Counted from the first letter of the stretch, positions 28,244 to 37,760 are shown. The stretch is 64,000 nucleotides of DNA from Sphingobacterium thalpophilum (GCF_038396785.1 NZ_CP151087.1:2852001-2916000), one strand, 5' to 3'. Numbers and translations are program-made. Notes: generated from the letters alone by a model not told the origin.

Positions 28244-29482
28244 ATGAAAAAATTGATTTTAATGCTATTTCTAATTCCAACCCTCCTATTTGCGCAGAGC
28301 GAAGGGGTCAAATTTGAGCATGGGCTCAATTGGAGTCAGATTAAAGAAAAAGCGGCTAAAGAAAACAAATTCATTTTTGTAGACTGTTTTACAACCTGGT
28401 GTGGCCCCTGTAAATATATGTCGAGTACCATCTTCCCACAAGCCAAAGTAGGCGATTTTTTCAATGCTAAATTTGTCAATGCAAAAATTCAGATGGATAA
28501 AACTAAGAATGACAATGAAGATGTAAAATCATGGTACGAAGAGGCCGACCGTTTTGCCAAAGAATATAAAGTTAGAGCCTACCCAACTTTTCTGATCTTT
28601 GACTCAAAAGGTACCCTTGTGCATCGTATCGTAGGTGGTGGTGAAGCGGACGATTTTATAGCGAAAGCACAAAAATCACTTGATCCAAATACACAATATG
28701 AAACACTATTGGCAAAATTCAATGCCGACCCAACAAATGTAAACATCGCCAAAAGTATGGCTATAGCTGCCAAAGAAGCTTATGATCAAGAGACACAAGC
28801 AAAAGCGGAAGGAGTCGTACTGGCGTCCTTGTCTACGGATCAAATCTTTACAAAGGAGAATGTTAGTTTATTACTTTCAGCGGCGAATGTTGTCGATTCT
28901 AAGGCTTTTAATTTAATCAAAGACAATCCTGCTAAATTTGATGCCGTTAGTGAAAAAGTGAAAGCAAATGACTTCCTCTCCCAACTGTTGGTTAGTAATG
29001 CAGTAAACACCAAAATTCGTGCAAAGGAAACAGTTGATTTTACGAGCATAGAAAAAGAATTGGCGCAAAAATATCCGACTGTGAATACAGAGAAAGCAAG
29101 TCTCGAAATGCAACCACGTTATTATGGTTATACCAAAAATTACCCTGGTTTAAGAGATAGCTTCAATAAATACATTGCAAAATATGGTTCAACCATTACC
29201 GCTGCAGAACTAAACAACATGGCGTGGTCCATTTTTGAAAACTGCAATGACCCAGCGTGCCTAAAAGCAGCAGCTGAATGGAGCAAATTATCCAACGAAA
29301 AAGAAAAAGATGCACCCATGTATTTAGACACTTTTGCAAACATATTATATCGCCTTGGAGAAAAAGAAAAAGCAATTAAAACGCAAGAAAAAGCGATCTC
29401 ACTCATTACCGATGCTACTCAAAAAGAAGAATATGTAGCAACATTACAGAAAATGAAAAAGGGTGAAAAGACCTGGCAATAA
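28244..29482 (+). CDS. Secreted thioredoxin-fold protein with helical C-terminus, copy 2
   Basis: 412 aa, the same length as copy 1 and alignable along its full length: matching GVKFEHGLNWSQIKEKA, TTWCGPCKYM (Cys53, Cys56), VRAYPTFLIF, and TPR-like end LDTFANILYRLGEKEKAIKTQ. Signal peptide MKKLILMLFLIPTLLFAQ. ATG 28244 is chosen over an upstream start at 28178 inside copy 1. It clearly arose by tandem duplication with later divergence; loops are more Lys-rich than in copy 1. Confidence 0.87.
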   Translation: MKKLILMLFLIPTLLFAQSEGVKFEHGLNWSQIKEKAAKENKFIFVDCFTTWCGPCKYMSSTIFPQAKVGDFFNAKFVNAKIQMDKTKNDNEDVKSWYEEADRFAKEYKVRAYPTFLIFDSKGTLVHRIVGGGEADDFIAKAQKSLDPNTQYETLLAKFNADPTNVNIAKSMAIAAKEAYDQETQAKAEGVVLASLSTDQIFTKENVSLLLSAANVVDSKAFNLIKDNPAKFDAVSEKVKANDFLSQLLVSNAVNTKIRAKETVDFTSIEKELAQKYPTVNTEKASLEMQPRYYGYTKNYPGLRDSFNKYIAKYGSTITAAELNNMAWSIFENCNDPACLKAAAEWSKLSNEKEKDAPMYLDTFANILYRLGEKEKAIKTQEKAISLITDATQKEEYVATLQKMKKGEKTWQ

Positions 29483-29507
29483 GAAGATATTCGAATAGTC
29501 AATGAAT

Positions 29508-29546
29508 AAAAAAAGCCGCAATCAAATTATTGATCGCGGCTTTTTT
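29508..29546. terminator. Bidirectional terminator between convergent genes
   Basis: Stem 29515-29524 with 29531-29540 (one mismatch), flanked by an A-tract on the left and a T-tract on the right. It serves the plus-strand thioredoxin pair and the minus-strand peptidase ending at 29594. Confidence 0.85.
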
Positions 29547-29593
29547 ATGGAGAACAAGACAGACAATATGTTGAGTCTTTGACTGCTGTCCGC

Positions 29594-31717
29594 TTATTTT
29601 AATTCTTTAATACCCATATTCCAAAGGGCAAAAGCATATTTATCAACTGTACTATTGATCAGGACTTCTGTTGACCTTCCCGCACCGTGACCAGCTTTTG
29701 TCTCAATACGAATCAATACAGGATTATCACAAGCTTGTTTTGCCTGTAGTTCGGAAGCAAACTTATAGGAGTGCGCCGGTACCACCCGATCATCATGATC
29801 TCCCGTAAAGACCATCGTCGCTGGGTAGCAAACTCCAGTTTTCACATTGTGCACCGGAGAATATGCTTTCAGATAGTCAAACATTTCTTTGCTATCATTG
29901 ACTGTACCATAATCATAGGACCAACCTGCACCGGCTGTGAAGGTATGATAACGCAACATGTCCAAAACACCAACCTCAGGAAGTGCGACCTTGGCTACTT
30001 TGGGATCTATCGTCATTGTTGCGCCCACGAGCAAACCACCATTGGATCCCCCCGATAAAGCGGTGTACTCGGGTGATGTATAACCATTCTCCTGAAGATA
30101 ATGTGCGGCGGCAATAAAATCATTAAACACATTCAACTTATTGAACTGTCTGCCGCCATCATGCCATTTCTGACCATATTCGCCGCCCCCACGTAAATTC
30201 GGAACAGCATAAACACCGCCATTTGCCAACCACACCGCAACGGAAGTACTAAAGGCAGGTGTCAAGCTGATATTAAAGCCGCCATAACCATACACAATCG
30301 TCGGGTTTTTCCCATTCAAGACAATCCCCTTTTTGTACGTAATAATCATCGGAACCTTAGTACCATCTTTGGATGTGTAGAAAACCTGTTTCGATTCATA
30401 CTGATCGGAATCAAACTTCACCTTAGGTTTGATATAAAGTGCAGACTGACCAGAATTCACGTCAAACTTATAACTTGAAGAAGGCGTAATGTAATTTGAA
30501 AAACCAAAATAAATTTCTTTTTCCTTTTTCTTGCCCGAAAAACCACTCGCTGTGCCTACACCTGGCAATTCTATTTGCCGAATCTTTTTACCGGTATAAT
30601 CATATTGAATCACCACTGAAACCGCATCTTTCAAATAATTTGCAAAAAGATAACCACCTCCGGTGCTGATCGAAAGCACATTTTCAGTCTCTGGAATAAC
30701 ATCTTTCCAGTTCTCCTTTGCAGGATTCTTCAAATCAACTCTTACCAAACGGTTGTTGGCAGCCTTGTAGTTTGTCTCCAATAAGAAACTATCCCCAATA
30801 TTGTCAACGACACCTGTATTGGCATCAAAATGATCTTGTAGGCAGACAATCTTGCTATTCGGTTGCTGGAGATCCTGATAATAAAGTTCATTTCCTGTTG
30901 TCGTATTTGCAGCGGAAATAATCAGGTAACGTTGATCGTCTGTTAATGAAGCACCGACATAACGTCTCGGTGTTGCAGCACCGCCAAAAACCAATTTATC
31001 TGTAGACTGAGCTGTTTTAAGTTTATGGTAGTATAATTTATGTTGGTCTGTTTTTTCAGAAAGTTCAGATCCCTTTGGCTTATCGTAACTCGAGTAATAA
31101 AAACCATCGTTTCCTTTCCAAGCAATACCAGAGAATTTGACATCTACTAATGTTTCTCCCACAGGCGCCTTATCTTTGGCATTCAGTACAATGACTTTCC
31201 GCCAGTCCGATCCCCCTTCAGAAATAGAATAGGCAACTAAACTCCCATCCTTTGAAAACGAAACATCGGCCAATGAAGTCGACCCATCTTTCGAGAACGT
31301 ATTTGGGTCCAAGAAAACTTCTTCTGCTCCTCCCTCCCCCAGTTTACGGTAGAGGACAGCATGTTGCTGCAAGCCATTATTCTTAAAAAAATAAGTGTAC
31401 TCGCCTTCCTTAAACGGGGTTCCTATTTTTTCATAATTCCATATTTCGGTTAATTGATCTTTTAATTTTGTACGGAATGGGATAGCATTCAAGTAGTCAA
31501 AAGTCACTTTATTCTCTGCCTGTACCCAGCTTTTTGTTTCAGCTGAACGATCATCTTCCAACCAGCGGTAAGGATCGGCTATCTTTTCACCCCAAAATTC
31601 ATCCACGACGGTTCCTTTATTTGTCGTCGGATATGTCAACTGTTGTCCATAACCAGTCGTCGCTGTACCTGCCATACCTATCATCATTAGGATAAGACCA
31701 AAATTCTTATTTATCAT
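29594..31717 (-). CDS. Secreted prolyl oligopeptidase family serine peptidase (S9A)
   Basis: 707 aa. The N-terminal hydrophobic segment FGLILMMIGMAGTATTGYGQ is a signal peptide. Then a seven-bladed propeller begins with DPYRWLEDDRSAETKSWV, typical for prolyl endopeptidase. The catalytic domain has YGYGGFNISL, nucleophile Ser558 in SGGSNGGLLVGA, Asp in FTGDHDDRVVPAHSY and His in ETKAGHGAGRST. Cuts after proline in short peptides by family knowledge. Together with the C1 and M1 peptidases nearby it suggests a periplasmic peptide-degrading set. Confidence 0.93.
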   Translation of the reverse strand: MINKNFGLILMMIGMAGTATTGYGQQLTYPTTNKGTVVDEFWGEKIADPYRWLEDDRSAETKSWVQAENKVTFDYLNAIPFRTKLKDQLTEIWNYEKIGTPFKEGEYTYFFKNNGLQQHAVLYRKLGEGGAEEVFLDPNTFSKDGSTSLADVSFSKDGSLVAYSISEGGSDWRKVIVLNAKDKAPVGETLVDVKFSGIAWKGNDGFYYSSYDKPKGSELSEKTDQHKLYYHKLKTAQSTDKLVFGGAATPRRYVGASLTDDQRYLIISAANTTTGNELYYQDLQQPNSKIVCLQDHFDANTGVVDNIGDSFLLETNYKAANNRLVRVDLKNPAKENWKDVIPETENVLSISTGGGYLFANYLKDAVSVVIQYDYTGKKIRQIELPGVGTASGFSGKKKEKEIYFGFSNYITPSSSYKFDVNSGQSALYIKPKVKFDSDQYESKQVFYTSKDGTKVPMIITYKKGIVLNGKNPTIVYGYGGFNISLTPAFSTSVAVWLANGGVYAVPNLRGGGEYGQKWHDGGRQFNKLNVFNDFIAAAHYLQENGYTSPEYTALSGGSNGGLLVGATMTIDPKVAKVALPEVGVLDMLRYHTFTAGAGWSYDYGTVNDSKEMFDYLKAYSPVHNVKTGVCYPATMVFTGDHDDRVVPAHSYKFASELQAKQACDNPVLIRIETKAGHGAGRSTEVLINSTVDKYAFALWNMGIKELK

Positions 31718-32038
31718 AAAACCTTATACTTGTTTCAACCAATCTAAGTTTTATTCACTTAGCATTTGAAAATTCAATTTGAGTTGAATATAAACAAATT
31801 TATCGACCTCTTACCTACCTCAGGCAGTTTTTTCTCTTCCTCGAATAATAACTAAAAAGCCTAGATTCATCACTTCCCGCTTGTCCTTTACGTTAGTATC
31901 CAAACTACCTAAATCAAAGCGAATAAATAAACAAAACATGGGCCGCTCATAGTAGCGTTAGACACATTTCTGCAGCGTATATTTTTATCCCAACCGAAAT
32001 TTCTTTAGATTTATTTAAATCTTGAAAATACTATAACC
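31718..32038. other. Divergent intergenic region between two peptidase genes
   Basis: 321 AT-rich bases without a gene. A perfect 7-2-7 inverted repeat (AGATTTA/TAAATCT) lies at 32007-32022, 17 bases before the M1 ATG. It could be an operator, but AT-rich DNA makes this weak. No clear TAnnTTTG was found. Confidence 0.4.
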
Positions 32039-34207
32039 ATGTTTAAAAAAGTCATATACCTTTCTTTGTCGATTTTCATTCTTCAAATCGGAATAAGCGA
32101 AGCACAACAATTACCTATAGATCAGCAATATCGAGCCACCCCTACCAAGATCAACGATCTTGTCCACACCAAACTCGATGTACGTTTTGACTATACAAAC
32201 CAATTTCTGAATGGCAAAGAATGGGTCACTTTACAACCCTATTTCTACCCAACAGACTCCCTCCGCCTTGACGCAAAAGGCATGGATATTAAACAGGTAT
32301 CTTTGGTCAATGGCACACAAATGATTCCCTTGAAATATACCTATGATGATCACTCTCTACTGATTAAGCTCGACCGGAATTACCTTGCAAAGGAGCAATA
32401 TACAGTATACATCGATTATACCGCAAAGCCCAATTTATTGAAGGCGCAGGGCAGTGCAGCAATCAACGATGCTAAGGGGCTTTATTTTATCAATCCAGAT
32501 GAACGCACACCCAACAAACCTCGTCAAATATGGACACAGGGCGAGACTGAAGCATCATCAGCCTGGTTCCCGACAATTGATCGCCCCAACCAAAAGACGA
32601 CGGCTGAAATCTCCATGACCGTTCTTGACAATTACGTCAGTTTATCGAACGGTGCATTGAGCAATCAACAGAAAAATAGTGATGGCACACGTACAGATAC
32701 CTGGAAAATGGATTTACCACATGCCCCATATCTATTTATGATGGCCGTTGGTGATTTTAAAATCTATCAGGACAAATACAACAATATCCCCGTTGACTAC
32801 TACCTTGAACCGAAATATGCACCCTATGCCAAAGATATCTTCGGAAAGACACCGGCCATGATGGATTTTTACAGCAAGACTCTAGGCGTTCCTTACCCTT
32901 GGAATAAGTATGCACAGATTGTCTGTCGCGATTATGTCTCAGGCGCCATGGAAAATACAAGTGCAACCCTACATGGCGAACATGTACAAAAGACAAAACG
33001 CGAATTGTTGGACGATAATCAGGAGGGAACGATTGCCCATGAACTGTTTCACCAGTGGTTTGGCGATTTGGTAACAGCAGAATCTTGGTCCAATTTGACC
33101 ATGAATGAATCTTTCGCTACTTTCGGCGAGGTTATCTGGCGTGAGCACGATGGTGGTAAAGATCGTGGCGATAAATCTAGATTTGAAAAACTCCAGTCTT
33201 ATCTCAAATCGACAAAAAATGGAAAAAGTCCGACTTTAGCCCGTTATTATTATCATGATAAAGAAGATATGTTTGATAATATCAGCTATGCAAAAGGTTC
33301 ATTGATTCTCTATGCTTTAAAAGAACAAATGGGTGATGAAGCGTTCTATCAATCGCTGAAAAAATATTTGACAGACAATTCCTTTAAAACCGGCGAACCG
33401 CAACAGCTCCGTCTAGCGATGGAAGAGGTGACCGGAAAAGACTGGGCTCCGTACTTCAATCAATGGTATTACCAAGGTGGGCATCCAATTTTGAAAATCA
33501 CGACAAAAAACGGAGAGAACAGTATCATCCTGAATGTAGCCCAAATTCAAGATTCAACCGTGCAGACATTCCAGCTTCCCTTAGCCGTCGATATCTATAC
33601 GAAAAATGGGAAGATCAGACAGACCTTTCAACTCAACAAGCGGAATGCCCAATTTATGATTCCTTTACCTGCTGCTGTTGAATTTATTGATGTCGATCCC
33701 GAAAAAACACTCGTTGGTCAAATTCAAATCGATAAGTCAGATGCCGACTATCTGTATCAATATGAGCATGCACCTTCATTTGCTAACCGCGTCGGTGCGA
33801 TTGCATACGCCTCAAAAAATCCGACAAATACCATCAGCCAGCAAATCTTAACAAAAGCATTGGCGGATACCGATGCGGATCTTGCTGCAACAGCAATTCA
33901 AGGGCTCGATTTAAGCAATCCCACGGTTCGCAAATCAACAGAAAAAACAATCTTGACACTTGCAGAGAAATCCGAAGCCTCTGTCATCCGCGCCTCTGCG
34001 ATTCAAAAGCTCGCACAGACAAAAGATAAAAAATACAAAAGTCTAATTCTGAACGCTGTAAATGACAAATCTTATATGGTTATCGCAAGTTCAATCATGG
34101 CGATAAAAAGTGCTTATCCCGATCAACTTCAGCAGTCTTTGAAGCGCATTGATCCCGATGCCACGGAATATCTAAAGGCGCTCATCACCGAATTATCGAA
34201 ATCATAG
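32039..34207 (+). CDS. Secreted M1 family metalloaminopeptidase
   Basis: 722 aa. Signal peptide ends near SEAQQ. Substrate motif GAMEN is in SGAMENTSATL. Zinc site His334-Glu-x-x-His338 (HELFHQWFG) with third ligand Glu357 in NLTMNESFATF. The C-terminal region (about 600-722) has HEAT-like helices: LADTDADLAATAIQGLDL, ASVIRASAIQKLAQT. Removes N-terminal residues from peptides in the periplasm, by family. Length is normal; the gene has its own terminator. Confidence 0.93.
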   Translation: MFKKVIYLSLSIFILQIGISEAQQLPIDQQYRATPTKINDLVHTKLDVRFDYTNQFLNGKEWVTLQPYFYPTDSLRLDAKGMDIKQVSLVNGTQMIPLKYTYDDHSLLIKLDRNYLAKEQYTVYIDYTAKPNLLKAQGSAAINDAKGLYFINPDERTPNKPRQIWTQGETEASSAWFPTIDRPNQKTTAEISMTVLDNYVSLSNGALSNQQKNSDGTRTDTWKMDLPHAPYLFMMAVGDFKIYQDKYNNIPVDYYLEPKYAPYAKDIFGKTPAMMDFYSKTLGVPYPWNKYAQIVCRDYVSGAMENTSATLHGEHVQKTKRELLDDNQEGTIAHELFHQWFGDLVTAESWSNLTMNESFATFGEVIWREHDGGKDRGDKSRFEKLQSYLKSTKNGKSPTLARYYYHDKEDMFDNISYAKGSLILYALKEQMGDEAFYQSLKKYLTDNSFKTGEPQQLRLAMEEVTGKDWAPYFNQWYYQGGHPILKITTKNGENSIILNVAQIQDSTVQTFQLPLAVDIYTKNGKIRQTFQLNKRNAQFMIPLPAAVEFIDVDPEKTLVGQIQIDKSDADYLYQYEHAPSFANRVGAIAYASKNPTNTISQQILTKALADTDADLAATAIQGLDLSNPTVRKSTEKTILTLAEKSEASVIRASAIQKLAQTKDKKYKSLILNAVNDKSYMVIASSIMAIKSAYPDQLQQSLKRIDPDATEYLKALITELSKS

Positions 34208-34220
34208 CAAATTATATTGT

Positions 34221-34259
34221 GGCGGCGAATTTTGTATTCGCCGCCATTTTTTTTTAGTT
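34221..34259 (+). terminator. Terminator after the M1 peptidase
   Basis: Perfect 10-bp stem (34221-34230 with 34236-34245), 5-base loop, then A and nine Ts. It ends just before the lpxH start at 34268. Confidence 0.9.
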
Positions 34260-34267
34260 TTGGCCAC

Positions 34268-35023
34268 ATGTCAACAAGAACAAAAATTTATTTTGCCTCC
34301 GACTTTCATCTTGGATCTTACCCCTTGGAACGTTCACGGGAAAGGGAGCTGCAAATTATACAGTGGCTGGACCAGATCAAAACAGATGCTGCACAGCTCT
34401 ATCTTGTTGGTGATATTTTTGATTTCTGGTTTGAATATGCCACGGTTGTCCCGAAAGGCTATATCCGCTTTTTGGGTAAATTAGCCGAAATTTCGGATCT
34501 CGGCATTCCCATTACTTTATTTAAAGGAAACCACGATATGTGGATGTTTGACTACCTCAAAAAGGAATTAAATGTTCAGATCATCGACAATGAGCTGGAA
34601 TTAAAACTCAACGGAAAACACTTTTATATTCACCACGGCGATGGATTAGGTTCGGGTGATTACAAATACAAGGTACTCAAGAAAGTATTTCGGAGCCGTC
34701 TCTGCCAATGGTTATTTGCGCGGTTGCACCCAAATTTTGGAATCGGAATCGCGACACGCTGGTCCCAACATAGTAGGCTTTCGAATAATGAGGACGAAAA
34801 GTTTTTGGGTGAAGACAAAGAATGGCTGATTGGCTATGCAAAGGAGCTGGAGTCAACCCAACATCACGACTATTATATCTTTGGCCATAGACATCTTCCC
34901 TATGATGTTGAACTCAACTCCAATAGCCGTATTCTAAATTTAGGGGAATGGATCAATTACCATACCTATGCAGTATGGGATGGTGAAACTTTACGTTTGG
35001 AAAAATGGGCGAGCAAATCCTAA
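34268..35023 (+). CDS. lpxH: UDP-2,3-diacylglucosamine diphosphatase-type metallophosphoesterase
   Basis: 251 aa, cytosolic/peripheral. Calcineurin-like metal sites in order: SDFHLG, GDIFDFW, KGNHDMWM, HHGDGLGSG, FGHRHLP. By family it cleaves UDP-diacylglucosamine to lipid X in lipid A synthesis. The start MSTRTKIYFASD at 34268 follows the terminator; the open frame begins earlier at 34217 inside it. It overlaps the next gene by 19 bases. Confidence 0.87.
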   Translation: MSTRTKIYFASDFHLGSYPLERSRERELQIIQWLDQIKTDAAQLYLVGDIFDFWFEYATVVPKGYIRFLGKLAEISDLGIPITLFKGNHDMWMFDYLKKELNVQIIDNELELKLNGKHFYIHHGDGLGSGDYKYKVLKKVFRSRLCQWLFARLHPNFGIGIATRWSQHSRLSNNEDEKFLGEDKEWLIGYAKELESTQHHDYYIFGHRHLPYDVELNSNSRILNLGEWINYHTYAVWDGETLRLEKWASKS

Positions 35024-35595
35024 TTTCTTTATCCGATTGCCTGAACGGTTACCACTTTCTAACGCCTGAAAGTGCTGTAAAATTGGAGCAGGTCAGTAAG
35101 AAAATCACAGCGAAAAGAAATAGCCTGCTGATCGAACAGGACAAAATTCAAAAAAATCTCTATTTTCTGGCTTCCGGATTAGCCCGCGTTTACTACGAGA
35201 CGGCCAACCGTCAGATTACCTTGGATTTCGTTTCACCCGGTGGAACGCTCATATCCATGAATAGTTATGTCCATGATACCCCGGGTTATGAAAATATAGA
35301 CCTTTTGGAGGACAATGTTGTTTATCAGATAGACCAAAAGCAACTTTTTGATCTCTACGAAAGTGATATTGCCATTGCCAACTGGGGAAGAAAGATGGCT
35401 GAACTTGAATTTATCAAGGCCGAGCAACGAACCATGTCCAAGCTCTTTAATACTGCCCAAGAGCGCTATGCCGAGTTACTTCAAAAATACCCTCAATATA
35501 TTCAACGGATCAAACTTGGTTACATCGCCTCCTATCTCGGTGTCAGTCAGGTTACCCTAAGCCGGATTCGCGCAAATATTCACACAAATTTTTAA
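35005..35595 (+). CDS. Crp/Fnr-type transcription regulator
   Basis: 196 aa. An N-terminal cyclic-nucleotide-binding-like beta roll (KRNSLLIEQDKIQKNLYFLASGLARVYY, then FVSPGGTLISMNSYV) without the Arg-Ser phosphate cassette of CAP. A C-terminal helix-turn-helix lies at about 168-190 (LGYIASYLGVSQVTLSRIRA). Length is typical of Bacteroidota Crp-like regulators. Its start lies inside lpxH (19-base overlap, other frame). The next gene, an SMR transporter 66 bases on, may be its target by position only. Confidence 0.85.
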   Translation: MGEQILISLSDCLNGYHFLTPESAVKLEQVSKKITAKRNSLLIEQDKIQKNLYFLASGLARVYYETANRQITLDFVSPGGTLISMNSYVHDTPGYENIDLLEDNVVYQIDQKQLFDLYESDIAIANWGRKMAELEFIKAEQRTMSKLFNTAQERYAELLQKYPQYIQRIKLGYIASYLGVSQVTLSRIRANIHTNF

Positions 35596-35661
35596 CATTT
35601 GTAAAAATTATTATCGCCCTAAAGCCGGATCTTTGTATCGAAACAAAAAATCAAAAAAGAT

Positions 35662-35991
35662 ATGAACTGGGTATTTTTAATATTGGGTGGATTATGTGAA
35701 ATCGGCTTTACGACCTGCTTAGGTAAAGCCAAAGATGCGACCGGAAATGCGCAATGGCTCTGGTACGGTGCCTTTGTCGTATTCTTATTTGCAAGTATGG
35801 GCTTATTGATCAAAGCTACACAGACACTTCCCTTAGGCACAGCTTATGCTGTTTGGACCGGAATAGGTGCAGTAGGTACCGTTTTAATGGGGATCATCTT
35901 CTTTAAGGAGCCTGCAGATTTTTGGCGCATATTCTTTATTTTCACGCTGATTGCTTCCATCGTGGGACTAAAAGCAGTTTCCTCTCATTAA
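35662..35991 (+). CDS. SMR family small multidrug/guanidinium efflux protein
   Basis: 109 aa, four helices, dual-topology dimer by family. It starts MNWVFLILGGLCEIGFTTCLG with the proton- and substrate-binding Glu in helix 1 (LCEIGFT). GTAYAVWTGIGAVGTVLMG is the SMR signature in helix 3. Could be of Gdx (guanidinium) or EmrE-like type; the sequence by eye does not decide. TTTG at 35598-35601 precedes it. Confidence 0.9.
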   Translation: MNWVFLILGGLCEIGFTTCLGKAKDATGNAQWLWYGAFVVFLFASMGLLIKATQTLPLGTAYAVWTGIGAVGTVLMGIIFFKEPADFWRIFFIFTLIASIVGLKAVSSH

Positions 35992-36003
35992 TAGCAGGCT
36001 AGG

Positions 36004-36036
36004 TTGTTTAAAAGCAACAAAATTTCCTTACTTTTG
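36004..36036 (+). promoter_or_regulatory. prfA promoter candidate
   Basis: TTG at 36004-36006, 22 bases, then TACTTTTG at 36029-36036, an exact TAnnTTTG. The ATG is 53 bases downstream. Confidence 0.55.
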
Positions 36037-36089
36037 TACACTCAATAGTAATCTAGGTCATACATTCCTAGAAGAAGCATTTTTGATAT

Positions 36090-37163
36090 ATGTTAGATAA
36101 ATTACAAGCGATAAAAGAAAGATGGGAAGAAGTGGAAGCTGAATTGAGCAACCCTGATACCATGCAAGATATGAAACGTTTTGCCAAATTGAATAAAGAG
36201 TACAAAGATTTGGGCAAAATCGTGGATCAGTACCATATTTACAAAAATATGGTGAGTAATATTGATACCAATAAGGACATCATCATGAACGAGAAGGATC
36301 AAGAACTTCGTGAGATGGCTAAAGAAGAATTGGATCTTTTATACGTAGCAAAAGAAGAAAAAGAAGAAGAAATTCGCTTAATGTTGATTCCTAAGGATCC
36401 TGAAGATGCGAAAAATGCCATTATCGAAATTCGTGGTGGATCAGGTGGTGATGAAGCAGCCTTATTCGCTGGCGACCTTTACCGCATGTACACACGTTAT
36501 TTCGAAACCAAAGGCTGGCGCAACGAAGTAATGGACGTTACCGAAGGAACTTCTGGCGGTTATAAGGAGGTGATCTTAAAAGTCATCGGTGAAGACGTTT
36601 ACGGACAATTGAAATACGAATCAGGTGTACATCGTGTACAACGCGTTCCGGATACGGAGACACAGGGTCGTGTACATACTTCTGCAGCATCTGTTGCAGT
36701 TCTTCCTGAAGCTGAAGATGTCGATGTTGAGATCAATCCGGGTGATATTGAATTACAGACATCCCGTTCAGGTGGTGCTGGTGGACAGAACGTCAACAAG
36801 GTTGAAACAAAAGTGCAGTTGACGCATAAACCAAGTGGTATCGTTGTGGTTTGTCAGGTAGAACGTTCCCAATTAGCCAACCGTGAGTTAGCGATGGAGA
36901 TGTTGCGGAACAAACTTTACGAGCTCGAGTTGAACAAAAAGAACGGCGACATCGCTGCAAAAAGAAAAACTTTGGTATCTACTGGAGACCGTTCGGCAAA
37001 AATTCGTACCTATAACTACCCACAAGGTCGCGTAACGGAGCACCGTATTGGAATGACGATGTACAACTTACCGGCAATTATGGACGGTGATATTCAAGGT
37101 ATTATCGATGCATTGCAGTTTGCGGAGAATGCAGAGAAGATGAAAGACGGTCAAGTAGATTAG
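36090..37163 (+). CDS. prfA: Peptide chain release factor 1
   Basis: Releases peptides at UAA and UAG. The stop-reading tripeptide is P-D-T in [16 protein letters not shown], matching the P-x-T of RF1 (RF2 has S-P-F). The catalytic GGQ is at residues 231-233 in [12 protein letters not shown]. The N-terminal helical domain and C-terminal [19 protein letters not shown] are intact. Length 357 aa. It directly precedes the tRNA-Asp array. Confidence 0.97.
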   Translation: MLDKLQAIKERWEEVEAELSNPDTMQDMKRFAKLNKEYKDLGKIVDQYHIYKNMVSNIDTNKDIIMNEKDQELREMAKEELDLLYVAKEEKEEEIRLMLIPKDPEDAKNAIIEIRGGSGGDEAALFAGDLYRMYTRYFETKGWRNEVMDVTEGTSGGYKEVILKVIGEDVYGQLKYESGVHRVQRVPDTETQGRVHTSAASVAVLPEAEDVDVEINPGDIELQTSRSGGAGGQNVNKVETKVQLTHKPSGIVVVCQVERSQLANRELAMEMLRNKLYELELNKKNGDIAAKRKTLVSTGDRSAKIRTYNYPQGRVTEHRIGMTMYNLPAIMDGDIQGIIDALQFAENAEKMKDGQVD

Positions 37164-37180
37164 TTTTTTTTCAAAAAATC

Positions 37181-37211
37181 TTTGCAGATACGTAAACAAA
37201 CGCTATATTTG
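37181..37211 (+). promoter_or_regulatory. Promoter of the tRNA-Asp array
   Basis: TTTG at 37181-37184, a 19-base spacer, and TATATTTG at 37204-37211 form a textbook Bacteroidota promoter, 25 bases before the first tRNA. Confidence 0.88.
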
Positions 37212-37236
37212 CACACCTTCTGAGGAGAAGGGTTGA

Positions 37237-37310
37237 GGTCTGGTAGTTCAGCTGGTTAGAATACATGCCTGTCACGCATGGGGTCGCGGGTTCGAGTCCC
37301 GTCCAGACCG
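37237..37310 (+). tRNA. tRNA-Asp (GUC), copy 1
   Basis: 74 bases, cloverleaf intact: acceptor GGTCTGG with CCAGACC, G discriminator, anticodon GTC in CCTGTCACG, T-arm GGTTCGAGTCC. CCA is not encoded. The 58-base spacer to copy 2 is the longest in the array. Confidence 0.97.
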
Positions 37311-37368
37311 CTTCAAAAGAGAGAGAAATCTCATACGTTCTTTAACAAATAAGTTTTTAAGATTTTTA

Positions 37369-37442
37369 GGTCTGGTAGTTCAGCTGGTTAGAATACATGC
37401 CTGTCACGCATGGGGTCGCGGGTTCGAGTCCCGTCCAGACCG
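37369..37442 (+). tRNA. tRNA-Asp (GUC), copy 2
   Basis: Identical in all 74 bases to copy 1. The preceding bases TTTTTAGG resemble those before copy 3, which marks the duplicated unit. Confidence 0.97.
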
Positions 37443-37476
37443 CCAAAAATTATTAAAAACAATCCTTAAGATTTTA

Positions 37477-37550
37477 GGTCTGGTAGTTCAGCTGGTTAGA
37501 ATACATGCCTGTCACGCATGGGGTCGCGGGTTCGAGTCCCGTCCAGACCG
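37477..37550 (+). tRNA. tRNA-Asp (GUC), copy 3
   Basis: Identical to copies 1 and 2; the spacer before it is 34 bases. Confidence 0.97.
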
Positions 37551-37574
37551 CTAAAATTTTAAAAACACATTGTT

Positions 37575-37648
37575 GGTCTGGTAGTTCAGCTGGTTAGAAT
37601 ACATGCCTGTCACGCATGGGGTCGCGGGTTCGAGTCCCGTCCAGACCG
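37575..37648 (+). tRNA. tRNA-Asp (GUC), copy 4
   Basis: Identical to the others; the spacer before it is 24 bases. The terminator follows at once. Confidence 0.97.
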
Positions 37649-37656
37649 CCAACAAG

Positions 37657-37692
37657 AAAAGCATCATTTATAATTAAATGATGCTTTTTTTT
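37657..37692 (+). terminator. Terminator of the tRNA array
   Basis: Perfect 14-bp stem (37657-37670 with 37675-37688), loop TAAT, T-tract. Confidence 0.9.
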
Positions 37693-37752
37693 TGCCTTAA
37701 CAATACAACAACTATTATTTTTTCAATTCGTACTGAAGTGCTCCAGAAGGGC

Positions 37753-37760
37753 AATGCTTG
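37753..37760. repeat. Left target-site duplication of the IS
   Basis: AATGCTTG, exactly repeated at 39193-39200 on the other side of the element. An 8-bp duplication is normal for the ISL3 family. Confidence 0.93.
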
